The notes under the pieces: model-generated
Told to the model about the DNA's origin: nothing
The model's input: the letters and a program-made list of their open reading frames with translations, nothing else
Database searches by the model: none
Assembly: GCA_029718625.1 (NCBI GenBank)
Contig: CM056380.1
Coordinates: 99,502,926 to 99,566,925, forward strand
Length of the DNA stretch: 64,000 bases
Reading direction: 5' to 3'
Origin: Synaphobranchus kaupii
Lineage: Eukaryota > Chordata > Actinopteri > Anguilliformes > Synaphobranchidae
Program-made: the position numbers and the translations under genes
Shown here: one piece after another, positions 46,959 to 56,799 of the stretch
Layout: each line of letters starts with the position of its first letter
How positions within the stretch are numbered: position 1 is the stretch's first letter

Positions 46959-48477
46959 CACTACTCACAAAAAGTTAGGGATATTCGGCTTTCGGGTGAA
47001 ATTTCAGGATGAACCTAAAATGCACTATAACCTTTACAGGTGAAATTAATTTGACGTTCTCTAAACTTTTGAATGCACATGTCCAACTATTCAATGTTTC
47101 AGTACTTTTTGCACAACTTGCTGTTCTCTAACAAGGAGCTGAACGGCAAAATTCACAACAGGTGTTTGATCCATGAATCGACCAATAAATTTCCTGGTTC
47201 AATTAGAATTGGTATTTAAACAGTCCTCTTCATCATGCTGTTCACATTTTGACATCATGAGACCAAGACGACACCTAACAATTGATCAACAGTACCTCGC
47301 CATTGCGAGGCTTCAAACAGGATGTTCTCAGAGGGAAGTGGCCACTGAGCTTAGAGTGTCATCAGCAGGTTGCAACAGAGATACAGAGAGACTGGAAGAG
47401 TCACAGAAAGGCATAGAAGTGGACGTCCTTTGGCCACATCCCACACTGATGACCGCTTCATTGTGAACAGTGCCCTGCGGAACCGGATGATGAATGCCAC
47501 TCAACTCCAGGCACATTTAAGGGAGGTGAGAGGCACCCAAGTGTCACGTCAGACCATTCGAAACCGTTTACATCAGCGTGGTCTGTGTGCTAGACGACCT
47601 GCAAGGGTACCTGACCACACCACCAGGCACAGGCGTCATCGTCTTGCATGGGCCAGGGAGCATTTACGCTGGACGAGGGACCAGTGGGCCTCAGTGCTGT
47701 TCTCTGATGAGTCGATTCACGTTGAGCAGAAATGATGGCCGCCAACGATGTTGGAGACGTCAAGGAGAGCGCTATGCATCAGCCACTGTTGTCACCAGAC
47801 GACCCTTTGGTGGTGGCGGTGTTACAGTGTGGGCAGGTGTGTCTAGTCAATACAGAACTGCCCTACACTTTGTGAATGGTACAGTGACAAGCCCATACTA
47901 CCTGAATAACATCATTAATCCAGTCATTGTGCCCCTGCATGAACAACACAGGCCTAATTTCATCTTCATGGACGACAATGCTCCAGCTCATCGAGGTCGC
48001 ATCATTAGGGAAAGGCTGCTGGAGACTGGGGTACCTCAAATGGAGTGGCCTGCACTTTCTCCAGACCTGAATCCCATAGAAAACCTATGGGATCAGCTGA
48101 CTCACCGTGTAGAGGCTCGTAACTCTGTACCCCAGAACCTCAATGACCTGAGGGCCGCCCTTCAAGAAGAGTGGGATGCCATGCCTCAGCAGACAATAAG
48201 TCGACTTGTGAACAGCATGAGACATCGTTGTCAAGCTGTAATTGATGCTCAAGGGCACATGACAAGTTATTGAGACATTGACATTTTTGTTGTGGTATAC
48301 CCACCACTGTTGTTGGCTTTTGTTTCAATAAATTGTTTGAGATGAGGAAATCACCATTGCATGCTTCTACCTAAATGCCCTACTTTCATGATACGTATAA
48401 TATCACTGTAGCGTGAACTTACATTTTCCATAAATTTCACCCGAAAGCCAAATATCCCTAACTTTTTGTGAGTAGTG
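46959..48477 (+). mobile_element. Tc1-like transposon, CACTACTCAC ends
   Basis: TA-flanked (46957-46958 and 48478-48479), with ends CACTACTCACAAAAAGTTAG and the reverse complement finishing at 48477. The visible terminal pairing covers about 40 bp (through ATATTCGGCTTTCGGGTGAA). It carries a transposase pseudogene. The insertion lies in ACATATATTTAATTG of a type F element; the intact sequence at 50600-50612 on the opposite strand proves the empty site and the TA duplication. Length 1519 bp. Confidence 0.92.
47257..48273 (+). pseudogene. Tc1-like transposase with two frameshifts
   Basis: Starts at ATG 47257 (MRPRRHLTIDQQYLAIARLQ). The N-terminal helix-turn-helix part runs to about 47368, where a shift moves the reading frame to 'QQRYRETGRVTERHRSGRPL' (HTH2 and GRP motif). 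The first catalytic motif LFSDES is at about 47700-47714, where a second shift occurs, and the frame continues as '[15 protein letters not shown]'. The second Asp is in [11 protein letters not shown] (codon 47974) and Glu in DLNPIENLW (codon 48079), with 34 residues between them. It ends at TGA 48273. All catalytic residues survive, but the two shifts prevent a functional protein. Confidence 0.9.
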
Positions 48478-48955
48478 TATTTAATTGAAAACAGTACAAA
48501 GAAAATATATTTAATGTTTTTCCTTATCAACTTTATTGATTTTTGTAAATATACGCTAATTCTAAATTTGATGCCTGCAAAACACTTCCAAAAAAGTTGG
48601 GACAGGGGCAAAAACAAAGACTGGGAAGTTCAAAAAGCACCTGTTTGGAGCATTCCACAGGTAAAGAGGTGATGCTATTATGACTGGGTATAAAAGGATA
48701 TCAAAAGACGCTTGATATCTTATTTTCAGATACTCTTACAAGCGATACTATAACTTCTCTGCATATGAATGGATCTCTATGGGAATTGGGGGGTGGGACT
48801 AGATTAAGCTGTAAATTACACAGGATTGTAAAATTGTAGTTATATGAAGTATTTGCTTAAATAGGGCCAATATTGTTCCCCAGACATGATGCACGTGTGA
48901 GCAATGCTTATTTTTGCACATGGGTAGAACCCTTAAGACTGTAGAAAAAAATATG

Positions 48956-49118
48956 GACAAAGTGACTGTGACATCACTCATTGACTTTGCATGGGCTAGT
49001 GGTAAGTGTTTGAAGCAGAGGAAGTGCAGTTTGTGCTGCCACATACTGTAGATCGTACATAGGAACTGGAGAGGGGGCCAAGCGATGAAGCCTAGGACGT
49101 AGCGGGAAACAGCCTGTA
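48956..49118 (+). repeat. Left arm of an outer inverted repeat
   Basis: TTGACTTTGCATGGGCTAGT, then GAACTGGAGAGGGGGCCAAG and AGCGATGAAGCCTAGGACGT, pairs in reverse complement with 50793-50935. The arms bracket about 1.7 kb that includes the type F hairpin at 49859-50691. Element class unknown. Confidence 0.75.
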
Positions 49119-49858
49119 CTGGGCATGAAAACCAAGGTGATTTAACGACCAAAGAAAACCTCATCTGTCAATTTCTTTGTGATCATAACGTTTTATTATG
49201 TGCAGCAGACGTTTTGGCATATGTATTTAAATTTATATACTGTACATTTGCCTAAAAAAATTTACATTTTCACAATCTACTTTTCATATGACATGTAATG
49301 ATCATTAATCAAGTTTCAAAATACAATCAAGGGAGCTTAATTCAATCTTCAAAGGTATTCCCCATTCACTATCATGGGAGCTCCAATACTTTGCGTTCAA
49401 TATGCACAGTACAGGCTAACATACCCCTCCCCCCTGCCTGAGTGAAACGCATTTACTGGCCAATGACACAAACTGTCCCTGACTGGTCCACAAAACATTA
49501 AAATATTGTCGAAATGACACAATAACTCAACACCATCCAACTGTAGGCATTGGAGCGCCGCAGTTTATAGACGCCGCAGTTTCTAGCCGCCGCAGTTCCA
49601 GGCGCCGCAGTTCCAGACGCCGGCTCTCCATGCCTGCAGCTGGATGCATCTCCAACAACTTAACAAAAATTAATTAGCAGTTCACAGTTGGCAACTACAG
49701 TGGAGTGGAGTGCTTCTCACAAATCAAGATTAGAGGGGAAAAAAAGAGAGCCAGACGATATGTGGTCAAAGGGGGTTTGGAAAAACCGCTAAATCCACTT
49801 CACAAATTTGAATGTCGTTGAACTACCAGACAACTTCTGCCAAATATACAACCCCAAT
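49119..49858. other. Interior DNA between inverted repeats
   Basis: No gene recognised. It contains a short GCCGCAGTT minisatellite (listed separately). Confidence 0.5.
49555..49622. repeat. 16-bp minisatellite, GCCGCAGTTYC units
   Basis: Four to five imperfect units: GCGCCGCAGTTTATAGAC, GCCGCAGTTTCTAGCC, GCCGCAGTTCCAGGC, GCCGCAGTTCCAGAC, then a partial GCCGG. GC-rich compared with its surroundings. Confidence 0.85.
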
Positions 49859-50691
49859 TCCAAAAAGTTGGGACAGTATGTACAATGCACATTTTACATA
49901 CTGTCCCAGTTGAATGGATCTCTATGGGAATTGGGAGGTGGGACTAGTTTAAGCTAGAAATTGCACAGGAATAGTATGGAACTCATGGCTGGCTAAATGG
50001 CTGTAAGTCATCAAGTGTCTGAGGTATCAAATGAGCCTAAAACCATCACTCTGCTGCCAGATACAGTATGCGGTAGATATGGATGGATCACTTTAAGGGT
50101 TGTTTCTCCTGACTCATTTTCCTATTGAAGTCTATGGAAAAATAAGCCAGGAGAAACAACCCTCCAAGTGATCCATCCATATCTACTGCATATCTGGCAG
50201 CAGAGTGATGGTTTGAGGCTCGTTTGATACCTCAGACCCTTGATTACTTACAGCCACTCAGCCAACCAATTCCATACTATTCCCGTGTAATTTACATCTT
50301 AATCTAGTCCCACCCCCCAAATCCCATAGAGATCCATTCAAATGTAGAGAGGTTATAGTATCGCTGAAAATAAAATATCAAGAGTCTTTTGATATCCTTT
50401 CATACCCAGTCATGATAGCATCACCTGTTTACCTGTGGAAAGTTCCAAACAGGTGTTTTTTGAACTTTCCAGTCTTTTTTTTGGCCCCGTCCCAACTTTT
50501 TTTGGAACGTGTTGCAGGCATCAAATTCGGAAATAGCGTATATTTACAAAAAGTTGATAAGGTAAGACATTAAATATATTTTCTTTGTACTGCTTTCAAT
50601 TAAATATATGTAAATGAAAATTTACAAATCACTGCTTTCTGCTTTTATGTGCATTTTACATACTGTCCCAACCTTTTCGGAATTGGGGTTG
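49859..50691. mobile_element. Hairpin Tc1-like MITE, type F ends
   Basis: TA-flanked, with ends CAACCCCAATTCCAAAAAGT and its reverse complement ending GGAATTGGGGTTG. The left TIR is very short: after GGGACAGTATGTA it turns into its own inverse (TTACATACTGTCCC) and joins the core at TTGAATGGATCTC. The core arms meet near 50120, and the right TIR of about 290 bp is complete. Length 833 bp, no transposase. Confidence 0.87.
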
Positions 50692-50792
50692 TAATTAAAC
50701 TACTAGTTGAATTACATGTTCATACTAGATTCCAAAAACACTATCTGTAAAACTAGATAACACCCGAGATTGCAACCTATGTAGTAAATCAT

Positions 50793-50935
50793 TCCCAGTA
50801 CAAGCTGTTTCCCGCTACATCCTAGACTTCATCGCTCGACCCCCTCTCCAGTTCCTATGTACGATCTATGTGGGAAAACTGCACTTCAAACACTTATCAC
50901 TAGCCCATGCAAAGTCAATGGGTGGTGTCACAGAA
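50793..50935 (-). repeat. Right arm of an outer inverted repeat
   Basis: Reverse complement of 48956-49118 (CGTAGC/GCTACATCCTAGACTTCATC..., GACCCCCTCTCCAGTTCC, CTAGCCCATGCAAAGTCAAT). Confidence 0.75.
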
Positions 50936-51537
50936 TAAGAATAGTTAATCTGGCTCATCGTATAATGTGGTCTGTTGGGAATAGACTAGTTTGGAAAAAA
51001 ATCTTATGTGTCATGAATGATGGTTGACCCAGTTTTCATTGCTAGCTGCTGTTATGAACTTACTATGGACTCTGAGGGAAAGGGGTTGATTATGACTATT
51101 TACAGCTTATTATCATAATTTTCAGAAACTTATTTTAACTTAATTTAACTTTTTTAAGGTTGTCCCTTAGTGTTGAGTACAAGTTAGTCTTCACAGACTG
51201 CAAAGTGGCACCCACAGACGATAAGGTAAATTAATATCCATGAGCAAAGTCAAATAGAAGAAAGGCCATCACTCATAGTGGAACACCTTCCTAGCTGTGG
51301 GGCACAGTGGGTAGAAGACTGGGCTTTTTGCATGTTTAAATCCTGTCTGGGGCACTGCTACCGTCCTGTGAGCAAGGTAAACCTTTACTATTTCACTATA
51401 TATTCAGCTGTGCCAATGGATTAAACAGTGATATCCCTGTAAGTTTTTCTGTTCCTGAAGTGTGGTACAGTATGATTTAAACACAAGACCTTGAAACAAC
51501 TAAGTTTTTTTAAATTTTATTGCCGTTTTCCAGTGTA
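50936..51537. other. Intergenic DNA
   Basis: No gene or element recognised. A phrase near 51298-51360 (GGGGCACAGTGGGTAGAAGA...GTCTGGGGCACTGC) resembles a weak tRNA-like SINE head but lacks a convincing B box. Confidence 0.45.
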
Positions 51538-51998
51538 CAGTGGGCTGCAGAATTATTGGCATCCCTGACTGGTAATGCACAAAAAATACGACACCAAACA
51601 TGCCAATGCTGTATCTGACCAAAACGTTCAATTTGGACACTTGGAATTTGCCAAACATCATTGAAATTATGACTGGACGAAGGTGCTGTGGTCATATGTG
51701 ACCAAAATTGAGTGTTTTGGTCAGATACAGCATCGGCATGTTTGGCGTCAAAACAGAGATGCATACAAGGAGATGCACCCCATACCCAATGACATATGGA
51801 GGTGGGTCTGTGATGTTTTGGGGCTGTTTTAATTCCAGAGGTCCAGGGGTACTGGTTAAGATCAATGGCATAATGGATTCCACCAAGTATCAGCCAATTT
51901 TGGCTGACAATCTGGTTGCCTCTGCCAGAAGTCTGAGACTTGGCCGTATGTGGACGGTCCAGCAAGACAATGACCCAAAGAAAACCTCAAATCAAACG
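51538..51998 (+). pseudogene. Truncated Tc1-like transposase fragment
   Basis: The left end CAGTGGGCTGCAGAATTATT follows TA at 51536-51537 and resembles a third Tc1 TIR type. Coding sequence starts without the DNA-binding half. 'HTRRCTPYPMTYGGGSVMFW', 'GCFNSRGPGVLVKINGIMDS' and 'RMWTVQQDNDPKKTSNQ' run in one frame from about 51764 and include the second catalytic Asp. It stops at about 51998, immediately before Ty3/gypsy sequence. The right half and right TIR were not found, including beyond the gypsy element at 56800. Confidence 0.82.
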
Positions 51999-52893
51999 GA
52001 CCACAGTGGGGCTGATGACACGGGAGATGGGGAATGGGCCAATGAAAAGGGGGTGAGCTTTTGACAAGGGGTCTGGAGGGGAATGTCCCAGGATGAGAGC
52101 CAGACCCTTGGGTGACCGACCGTGTAGCGAGGGGCAAGGTGTCTATGACGGTCGGCCTGGCTCTTCATCCCGGAGATGTGGCGTAATAGGGTGGTGCACG
52201 CCCTTCTCCAGGTTCTCCGGGCTCTGGAAACTAGGGCCTGGGCAGAGGGAGTCTCCACCTCTCTTTCCTCCCTTATAAATAGAGGGGGCTGTTACCCTAA
52301 ACAGCACTGGAATGGGGAGATCCCCGTGGAGGAGACCGGGAGGGAGTCGATCCACGGCAGGCAGCTGGACCAAGTGGCAGGAATCCTCTCCAACAGGCAG
52401 CACAGCCCCTTCCCAAGCTCCTGGTTCAGGCGTTCGGTCTGCTCATTCGTCTCTGGGTGAAACCCGGAAGACAGGTTAGGGGTGGCTCCGATCAAGGTGC
52501 AGAAGGAATCTACTGGCGAACTGGCGGAGACCATGGAGACAGAACACATGCAGGACCAGAAGTTCCGCTGTCTCCTTGGTGGAGGGGAGTTTGGGCAATG
52601 CCACAAAATGTACGGCTTTGGAAAACCGGTCCACGATGGTAAGGACCACAGTGTTCCCCTCCGAAGCAGGTAGTCCTGTCACAAAGTCCAATGCGATGTG
52701 GGACCAGGGACGATGAGGTACAACCAGGGGTTGGAGGAGGCCACTGGGGCGTTGATTGCTCGTTTTGGTGCGAGCACATGTGTTGCAAGCCACAACAAAT
52801 TCAGCCGTGTCCTTCCTCATAGTGGCCCACCAGAACCGGTGGGATAAAAGGGCCAGGGTGCGGGTGGTTCCGGGGTGACATGCCAACCGGGAG
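51999..52893 (-). pseudogene. Ty3/gypsy integrase, core and C-terminal part
   Basis: Minus strand from 52893: the zinc-binding region ('[20 protein letters not shown]', then 'CNTCARTKT') is followed by the catalytic core, whose first Asp lies in '[17 protein letters not shown]'. '[20 protein letters not shown]' is typical of vertebrate gypsy elements. A frame change near 52520 leads to 'SSGFHPETNEQTERLNQELG' with the conserved Glu-containing region. The C-terminal part 'QALVSRARRTWRRACTTLLR' and 'KSQADRHRHLAPRYTVG' is in another frame and ends at 51999. Several shifts inactivate it. Confidence 0.85.
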
Positions 52894-52951
52894 CAGAGGC
52901 GACACGATGGGAAAGGCAAGGCAGGCAATTGCCTGGGGCCCCGAGCTTTGA

Positions 52952-53190
52952 GGGGGCCCCCAACGGCTGATCACATTAGTCCTACGACAATGACAATCTA
53001 AAAATGTGGGAACCCCCTTGAAACATCCAATGGGCAGTGCAGTGTGTACTCGGAAACCCCCCAAGATGGGGAGCGTTGAGGGGGCCCCCGAAGGCTGATC
53101 ACATTAGTCCTCCGGCAATGACAATATAGAAATGTGGGAACCCTCTTCAGTGCAGTGTGTAGCCTACTCGGAAACCCCCATAGACGGGGC
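52952..53190. repeat. Tandem duplication of a ~126-bp unit
   Basis: GGGGGCCCCCAACGGCTGATCA at about 52952 recurs as GGGGGCCCCCGAAGGCTGAT at about 53079. Both are followed by CACATTAGTCCT, ACAATGACAAT, AATGTGGGAACCC and TACTCGGAAACCCCC. Two imperfect copies at the left end of the 2.1-kb element. Confidence 0.85.
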
Positions 53191-54895
53191 CCCATGTCGT
53201 TAGTAGCACAACAGTTTGTTTGAATGAATAGGCGGCTGTCAAAATGAAAAGGATTTACCCCACTGATTATCAGAAGAGAAGGAAAAAAAACAAGAAGATC
53301 AAAATTACCGCTACAAGAGTAAGTTGTATAATTTAACGTTCTAATGCTGCTGTAACAATCACTACTGGACTCGACTGGTACTTGAGCTCAGGGAGTTCAG
53401 TAACAACAGCTATTTAGCTAACGGAATGTCAGCAGGCTAATGTTCATATAAGCACACATTCTAGAGGGTTAACACATTCAGGGACTGTTAATGTTAATTA
53501 ACAGTTTGCTCCATAGGTCTGCTCTCATGTGCTACTGCTAGTTGGATCCATACCATAGACTAGAAAAAGTAAGTTCAAACTAAACGTGCATGCTCCTTGT
53601 AGGCTATTCATCATTGTACACATGCCATTATTTAGTCATATGTTAACCAGTCAGAGTACTGTTGACTCTAATACATATGTGTCAAACAACTTGACTTTGT
53701 ATCAAGTCAAATCATGCTTTGATTCTTATTTGTATATGTAGTATTGGTATGACTGGGTTGAAAATGATTGTAAACCCTTTAGTTTGGTAGAAAAACGCAA
53801 GAGTTTCTTATGGGAACCATATTGACGTTAGTTGCTGAAACTCCTGGCTCCTCTCGCCTGTCCAGTTCCTATAGCCTAACATTACTAGTTAATTTTTAAG
53901 TTTATATGAGAGAGCCTATTAGTTACTCCCCTAAAATGTCTAAACAGAATTTGTGAAGCTTGTCGGTTATTGTTATAAATACATTTTGAAACGGAACCCA
54001 TTACCCATCTGCAACGTAGCTAGCCTCTCTGGTTTTATGTTCGCAGTTGGCTAATGCGATAGCCTGGATAATACAGACAAATAATAGTTTACAGTTAGCT
54101 AGCTACATAGGTAACTTAATTGACTCTAAAAGTTAGGAGATTTTGATAAAGCTACAAAAGTGCAAGGTTTTTTTCTAATGATAGGGAGAAGCTTATATGA
54201 GAGTAATGTTATAACTCTGAGGGAATCCCCCGTCTCAACATGATTTCCTGCTCATGAAGGGTGATCACAAGTGAAAATTGAATCAATGTGTATGTGAACA
54301 TTTACATGTATGCTATGGAATCTGGTTTTTAATTTCAATAAAAACCAAAATGCTGGTTAAATTTTATCTACAGGCCAGGCCTAAATTAATTGAGGCAATT
54401 TGCTATAAGCTGTCAAACTAGAATGCACATTGCCATTGTCTTACGGCATTGTCATCATCGCCGATCGGCATACATTTTAGTTGATAGACGATGGTATCGT
54501 AGCTACATCAGCCTGACCCTATTGCTGTATATCCAAGCAATTAAAGAAACATTCAACAACAATGGGAAATTATTTATTGAATTTAGGCCTTTTGCTGCTC
54601 TCAAAACTCATGGGGAATTTTGTGGCTGCTTTTTTGAAATTTTTCTTCTGGGGGTGCATGCCCCCAGACCCCCCTAGTAGCCCCCCTAAACATATATCTC
54701 TGGTGACGCCCCTGCCCTGAGGCCCCACATAAAGTGGTGTGGAGCGCATTTCTCAGGCGATTACATCGCCTCCATGCATTTTCAATGAAGACGACACACC
54801 ACTTACCCATTCAACCACCACAACAAAAGATACCTCCGTCAAATCACCAACTTCAGGGTAAGGTAACGGTTATGAATGTTGTTTTGGAAAAAATT

Positions 54896-54959
54896 AAATA
54901 AATCAGTCCGAAGGGCCCCAGGCAAAAACATGCGTGGGGCCCTTCAGACTGATTTATTT
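54896..54959. other. 24-bp stem-loop near a transposon end
   Basis: AAATAAATCAGTCCGAAGGG plus CCCC pairs with GGGGCCCTTCAGACTGATTT plus ATTT across a 16-base loop, with one mismatch. It lies 30 bp inside the right end of the 2.1-kb element, a place where subterminal hairpins occur in hAT-type MITEs. Confidence 0.75.
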
Positions 54960-54996
54960 TTTTCTACACAGGCACTAGAATCGCCTCTGCCGGGAG

Positions 54997-55735
54997 GCGT
55001 GAGCCCAGGTGAGAACTTGGGAGCGCACGGTTTCTGGAACGTAGAGGCGGCCCTCAGGGGTGTCGCTAGGGCCCGGGTCAGTTAGCAGAGCCTCCATCTC
55101 CATGACCCCAACGATATCCAACCTAGCCGCGGCCACCACATAACTGGACGGAAGCACCGGCTCGGGAACCCCCCTCCTCCTCGGGTGAGGCGTGTAGCCG
55201 GGACAAGGCGTCGACCTTGATGTTCTTCGTCGGTAGGATAGGGTGAAGTGGAATCGAGAGAACATGTTCCTCAGGGGTACAGGAGAACACAAAAATGTCG
55301 TCCTGGCAGATGTACACAAACTTGTCAATCATGTCCTGGTGCACGTCATTGACCATCGCCTGGAACACAGCGGGGGCATTAGTGAGCCCGAACGGCATCG
55401 CCAGGTACTCGTAATCGCCAGACTGGGTATTGAAGGCCGTCTTCCACTCGTCCCCCTCTCGGATCTGCACCAAGTGATAGGCGTTGCGGAGGTCTAGCTT
55501 GGTAAACACATTACAGCCTTGTAGGGTGGAGAAGGCAGATGAGATGAGTGGTAAGGGGTAGCGGTTCTTAACGGTGATGTCATTCAGTCCACGGTAGTCA
55601 ATGCATGGGTGTAGCAAGCCGTCCTTCTTGCCCACAAAGAAGAATCCGGCTCCTGCTGGGGATGAGGAGGGATGAATGATTCCTGAAGCCAGGGATTCTG
55701 CAATGTACTTTTCCATGGCCTCTAGCCTTCCCAGA
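54997..55735 (-). pseudogene. Ty3/gypsy reverse transcriptase and remnant RNase H/linker
   Basis: Minus-strand frame 55800-55123: '[20 protein letters not shown]' leads into the RT palm and fingers ('[20 protein letters not shown]', '[15 protein letters not shown]', '[18 protein letters not shown]'). The catalytic box reads ICQDDIF where gypsy elements have the YLDD type, so two residues before the Asp pair have changed. After 'TPEEHV' the frame jumps to '[11 protein letters not shown]', the end of RNase H, showing a deletion near 55240. The linker 'RSQVLTWAHASR' before the integrase zinc finger ends at 54997. Confidence 0.87.
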
Positions 55736-56107
55736 GAGCAGGGTGATGACGTAGGTGACCTTGGACCGATCGGAAGGGAATGAGGAAGGCTGAAGCTCAA
55801 AAACCAATGAACACTGGGCGAGGAAGGCGCAATGGGAACCAGGCTCTCCAGAGTACTGGTCAGGCGCAGGCAGACAGGGCTCCGGAACCCCTCGGGGAGC
55901 AGCCATGGACTGGACCTGGAGCACGGCGGCGCTGGCGGCTTAGGCGGAGGTCGCGGAGTCTCGGGCCAGCAGTGTCAGGGACGTAATTTGTTCCGAGATG
56001 GTCTGTACTGTTTGTTGGAGCGACCACAGCTCCGTATTGTGCTGTCCCAGTCAAGCGCCCTGATAACGAAGGGCCTTGGAAGCCTGTCGTGGGTCTGCTG
56101 GTTCCAT
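55735..56107 (-). pseudogene. Ty3/gypsy gag remnant
   Basis: An ATG at 56107-56105 (minus strand) starts 'MEPADPRQASKALRYQGA' and hits a TGA at 56053-56051. Gag-like sequence continues beyond it, ending with '[20 protein letters not shown]', '[20 protein letters not shown]' and '[11 protein letters not shown]', the conserved capsid start of vertebrate gypsy elements. The rest of gag, including any zinc knuckle, is deleted where it joins RT. Only 8 bp separate this ATG from the LTR. Confidence 0.8.
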
Positions 56108-56115
56108 AGTGGTTC

Positions 56116-56799
56116 TGTTAGGGGAACCGATCGGAACCACATGCAGACACCAACATGTAGTAATAATGGGCTTCAATCAGAGTTGACAGAAACAGGTAAA
56201 ATTCTAGCAATCAGTGTAATACAGGGCAAGCAGAAACATAGTCAAATCCAGGCAGGGGTCATCGTCTAAGCAACCAGGGCAATGCGGAGAAGGCAGGGCG
56301 AAGTCCCAGAACAGGCTGAGGTCAGAACCGGGAGATCAAGCAGAGGGGGCTGGAGAACAGGAGGGTGAAGGGCTGGAGCAGGGCTTGGACGGAGATGGGT
56401 AGGCGGGCAGGAGGACTGGAGCAGGGCTGGACAGAGACAGGTAAGGCAGGCAGGAGAACAGGAGCAGGATGGGAAGACACAGGCCTGGAAACAGGAACTC
56501 GGAACAGGTAAGGAGAATGCAAAAAAAAAATGCTGGAAAGTAATGACATAAGCACGAATGCAGGGCACAAGATGATCTGGCACAGAACAGAGAAACAGGT
56601 GAGCTTAAATGCAAGACTGATGACGAGACAACGAGGAACAGGTGAGACGATAACACATGAGGAAACATATATCAGGTGCGGGAGGCGGAAACACGCAATC
56701 GGGGAAAGGGAAAACGTGAAATGGAATACAAACACAGAAAACACATCGAAACGGAGAAACCAGGAAATTAATTATGACACAGAGGCACGAGACGTGACA
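56116..56799 (-). repeat. 5' LTR of the gypsy element
   Basis: Read on the minus strand it begins TGTCACGTCTCGTGCC at 56799 and ends CCCCTAACA at 56116, giving TG...CA termini and 684 bp. The sequence is pyrimidine-rich in its second half (CCTGCTCC... repeats), which explains the long spurious frames here. The second LTR is not in the window, so the boundaries could not be verified by comparison. Confidence 0.65.

Larger units (their letters stand above)
46908..48830. mobile_element. Hairpin Tc1-like element, type F end, split by a Tc1 insertion
   Basis: GCACATAAAAGCAGAAAGCA at 46911 and, after the inserted Tc1, TTGAAAACAGTACAAAGAAA...AAGTTGGGACAGGGGC...GGTGATGCTATTATGACTGG match in reverse complement the right TIR of the element at 49859-50691. 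The outermost tip (CAACCCCAATTCC) is absent. From about 48697 the left arm of the hairpin core follows (CTTGATATCTTATTTTCAGA, GCGATACTATAACTTCTC) up to about 48830, then stops. Only one arm remains. Confidence 0.75.
52894..54989. mobile_element. 2.1-kb non-autonomous DNA transposon inside the gypsy integrase
   Basis: The ends CAGAGGCGA and TCGCCTCTG are perfect inverted repeats. CCGGGAG is present on both sides (52887-52893 and 54990-54996) as a 7-bp duplication. Removing one copy restores continuous gypsy sequence across the zinc finger (TWAHASR / LACHPG), which confirms the boundaries. CAG...CTG ends suggest hAT, though hAT normally duplicates 8 bp. There is no transposase. The interior holds a tandem pair of about 126-bp GGGGCCCCC-bearing units (52952-53190) and a strong stem-loop near the right end. 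Confidence 0.82.
51999..56799 (-). mobile_element. Decayed Ty3/gypsy LTR retrotransposon
   Basis: On the minus strand the order is LTR (56799-56116), gag, reverse transcriptase and integrase, the usual Ty3/gypsy arrangement. Most of protease and the first part of pol are deleted between gag and RT (near 55735), and most of RNase H is missing near 55240. The integrase zinc finger is interrupted by a DNA transposon (52894-54989). The element ends inside the integrase C-terminal region at 51999 with no 3' LTR. Frames are broken by stops and shifts throughout, so it is an inactive relic. Confidence 0.88.

Noticed and set aside
48799..49164. 121-codon minus-strand frame
   Set aside because: It spans the end of a hairpin arm and an inverted-repeat arm, so it crosses element boundaries and has no recognised domain.
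56266..56744. Long Pro/Ser/Cys-rich minus-strand frames up to 140 codons
   Set aside because: They lie in the pyrimidine-rich part of the gypsy LTR and have no similarity to coding sequence.
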